Origin: Planctomycetes bacterium GWF2_41_51
GTDB lineage: Bacteria > Planctomycetota > Phycisphaerae > Sedimentisphaerales > UBA12454
Direction: 5' to 3'
DNA length: 64,000 bases
Assembly: GCA_001825665.1 (NCBI GenBank)
Contig: MHXZ01000125.1
Coordinates: 46,314 to 110,313, forward strand
Both the position numbers and the translations under genes were made by a program. How positions within the stretch are numbered: position 1 is the first letter of the stretch; the number at the start of each line of letters is the position of its first letter. Below the pieces are notes generated by a model, which worked only from the letters and a program-made list of their open reading frames with translations, had not been told where the DNA came from and ran no database searches. Of this stretch, positions 63,560 through 64,000 are shown piece after piece.

Positions 63560-64000
63560 TTATTTATTATTTCCAACATCTTGTCATAATGCTCTATGCT
63601 GCCATATCTGTCATTTAACGGGGCTTTTATATAACGCGATGCAAATAAATTCCCCATTTGAATTGCCTGCTCAATATCAATTTTATCATTTTTAAATGCT
63701 TCAATATTTTTGACTATATACGTTACAACGCCTGCTCTGAACGAATCGCCTGCACCTACCAGATCCGTTACGCCTTTGCCCATAAAGCGAGATGTTATCT
63801 TTTGCGGGTCTGTGATATTACCTTTAGCATCCTTATAAATTACAAAAGCTCCATCTTTAACCGTTACGCCGAAGATTTTGAAGTTGCTGAATTCTCTTGC
63901 GAGGAATTTCAGGAAATTTATTATAAAATCCTGCTCTGCTATATTTTTACCAAATGTATTGGCTATCATTCGAGCTTCATCATACGATGTAAAGAATATA
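63556..64000 (-). CDS. PfkB-family sugar kinase, 3' part (runs off the window)
   Basis: The open frame continues past the window edge. The visible ~148 residues contain the catalytic signature GAGDSFRAG (near the middle), the GVTVKDGAFVIY strand and a C-terminal helix (QAIQMGNLFASRYIK). The start is not in the window. It is followed by the dehydrogenase remnant (ATGA overlap) and the GH1 gene, so a glucoside or similar sugar pathway is likely. Confidence 0.8.
   Translation of the reverse strand, partial: IFFTSYDEARMIANTFGKNIAEQDFIINFLKFLAREFSNFKIFGVTVKDGAFVIYKDAKGNITDPQKITSRFMGKGVTDLVGAGDSFRAGVVTYIVKNIEAFKNDKIDIEQAIQMGNLFASRYIKAPLNDRYGSIEHYDKMLEIINK

Noticed and set aside
1..64000. CRISPR arrays, rRNA genes, riboswitches and cohesin genes
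   Set aside because: I looked for regular spacer repeats, 16S/23S-like sequence and known aptamer cores and found none I could support.

Overview
The window looks like a chromosomal stretch from a free-living, polysaccharide-degrading planctomycete, probably of class Phycisphaerae (Sedimentisphaerales-like). This is inferred, not computed. The reasons are secreted proteins ending in PEP-CTERM tails (IPEPATIMLV, VPEPATIMLL), single dockerin-like C-terminal repeats ending in a Trp-Leu pair, prepilin-like proteins with H-x9-DG tails, UroD-family proteins inside sugar clusters, and AT-rich DNA with small-molecule catabolic operons. There is no rRNA operon, intact tRNA or CRISPR array.

Layout. 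(1) 1-8110: a ROK regulator, a CBM9-like protein and a UroD-family protein on the + strand. They are followed by a tightly overlapping minus operon (YhcH-like, M55-like, TIM-barrel epimerase, KDG-type PfkB kinase, HpcH/HpaI aldolase) facing a divergent FCD-type GntR regulator across an array of GTTATAAC palindromes. (2) 8111-11400: a graveyard of mobile DNA with a phage-like Cys-rich protein, a truncated DNA methyltransferase abutting a truncated type ISP restriction-modification gene, and an integrase with two frameshifts. (3) 11445-25185: a minus-strand saccharolytic block (DapA-type lyase, UroD-family, Gfo/Idh/MocA, six-hairpin glycosidase, FG-GAP protein, beta-helix protein, dockerin and PEP-CTERM proteins). 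(4) 25600-34917: divergent + genes (pseudopilin, zinc ribbon, SSS symporter), an AraC/XylR-type regulator, and two large secreted proteins. Three promoters in regions 3-4 share a 31-bp element at a fixed distance from the -10 box.

(5) 34918-35940: a recombination scar with two tRNA 3'-end fragments, a truncated secreted gene and a copy of a promoter found 20 kb away. (6) 35943-57402: a 21-kb minus-strand cluster for an anionic, probably sulfated and/or rhamnose-containing polysaccharide. It holds three alginate-lyase-fold proteins, a lipoprotein sulfatase, beta-helix proteins, a beta-helix/BNR protein, an SSS symporter, Gfo/Idh/MocA, UroD-family and rhamnose-mutarotase-like proteins, LamG/dockerin proteins and a pseudopilin. 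It is probably repressed by the divergent LacI-type regulator (57605-58627) through TGCAAGGCCTTGCA operators. (7) 58637-61860: an epimerase, an unnamed exported protein and a second graveyard (sulfatase, dehydrogenase, IS3 and tape-measure fragments). (8) 61864-64000: a GH1 beta-glucosidase, a broken dehydrogenase fragment and the 3' part of a PfkB kinase that runs off the window.

How it works together (inference): surface or secreted lyases, sulfatase and glycosidases release sulfated or uronic oligosaccharides, SSS symporters import the products, and cytoplasmic epimerases, oxidoreductases, KDG-type kinase and aldolases finish catabolism. Three local regulator systems (GntR-FCD, XylR-like, LacI) each have a visible candidate operator.
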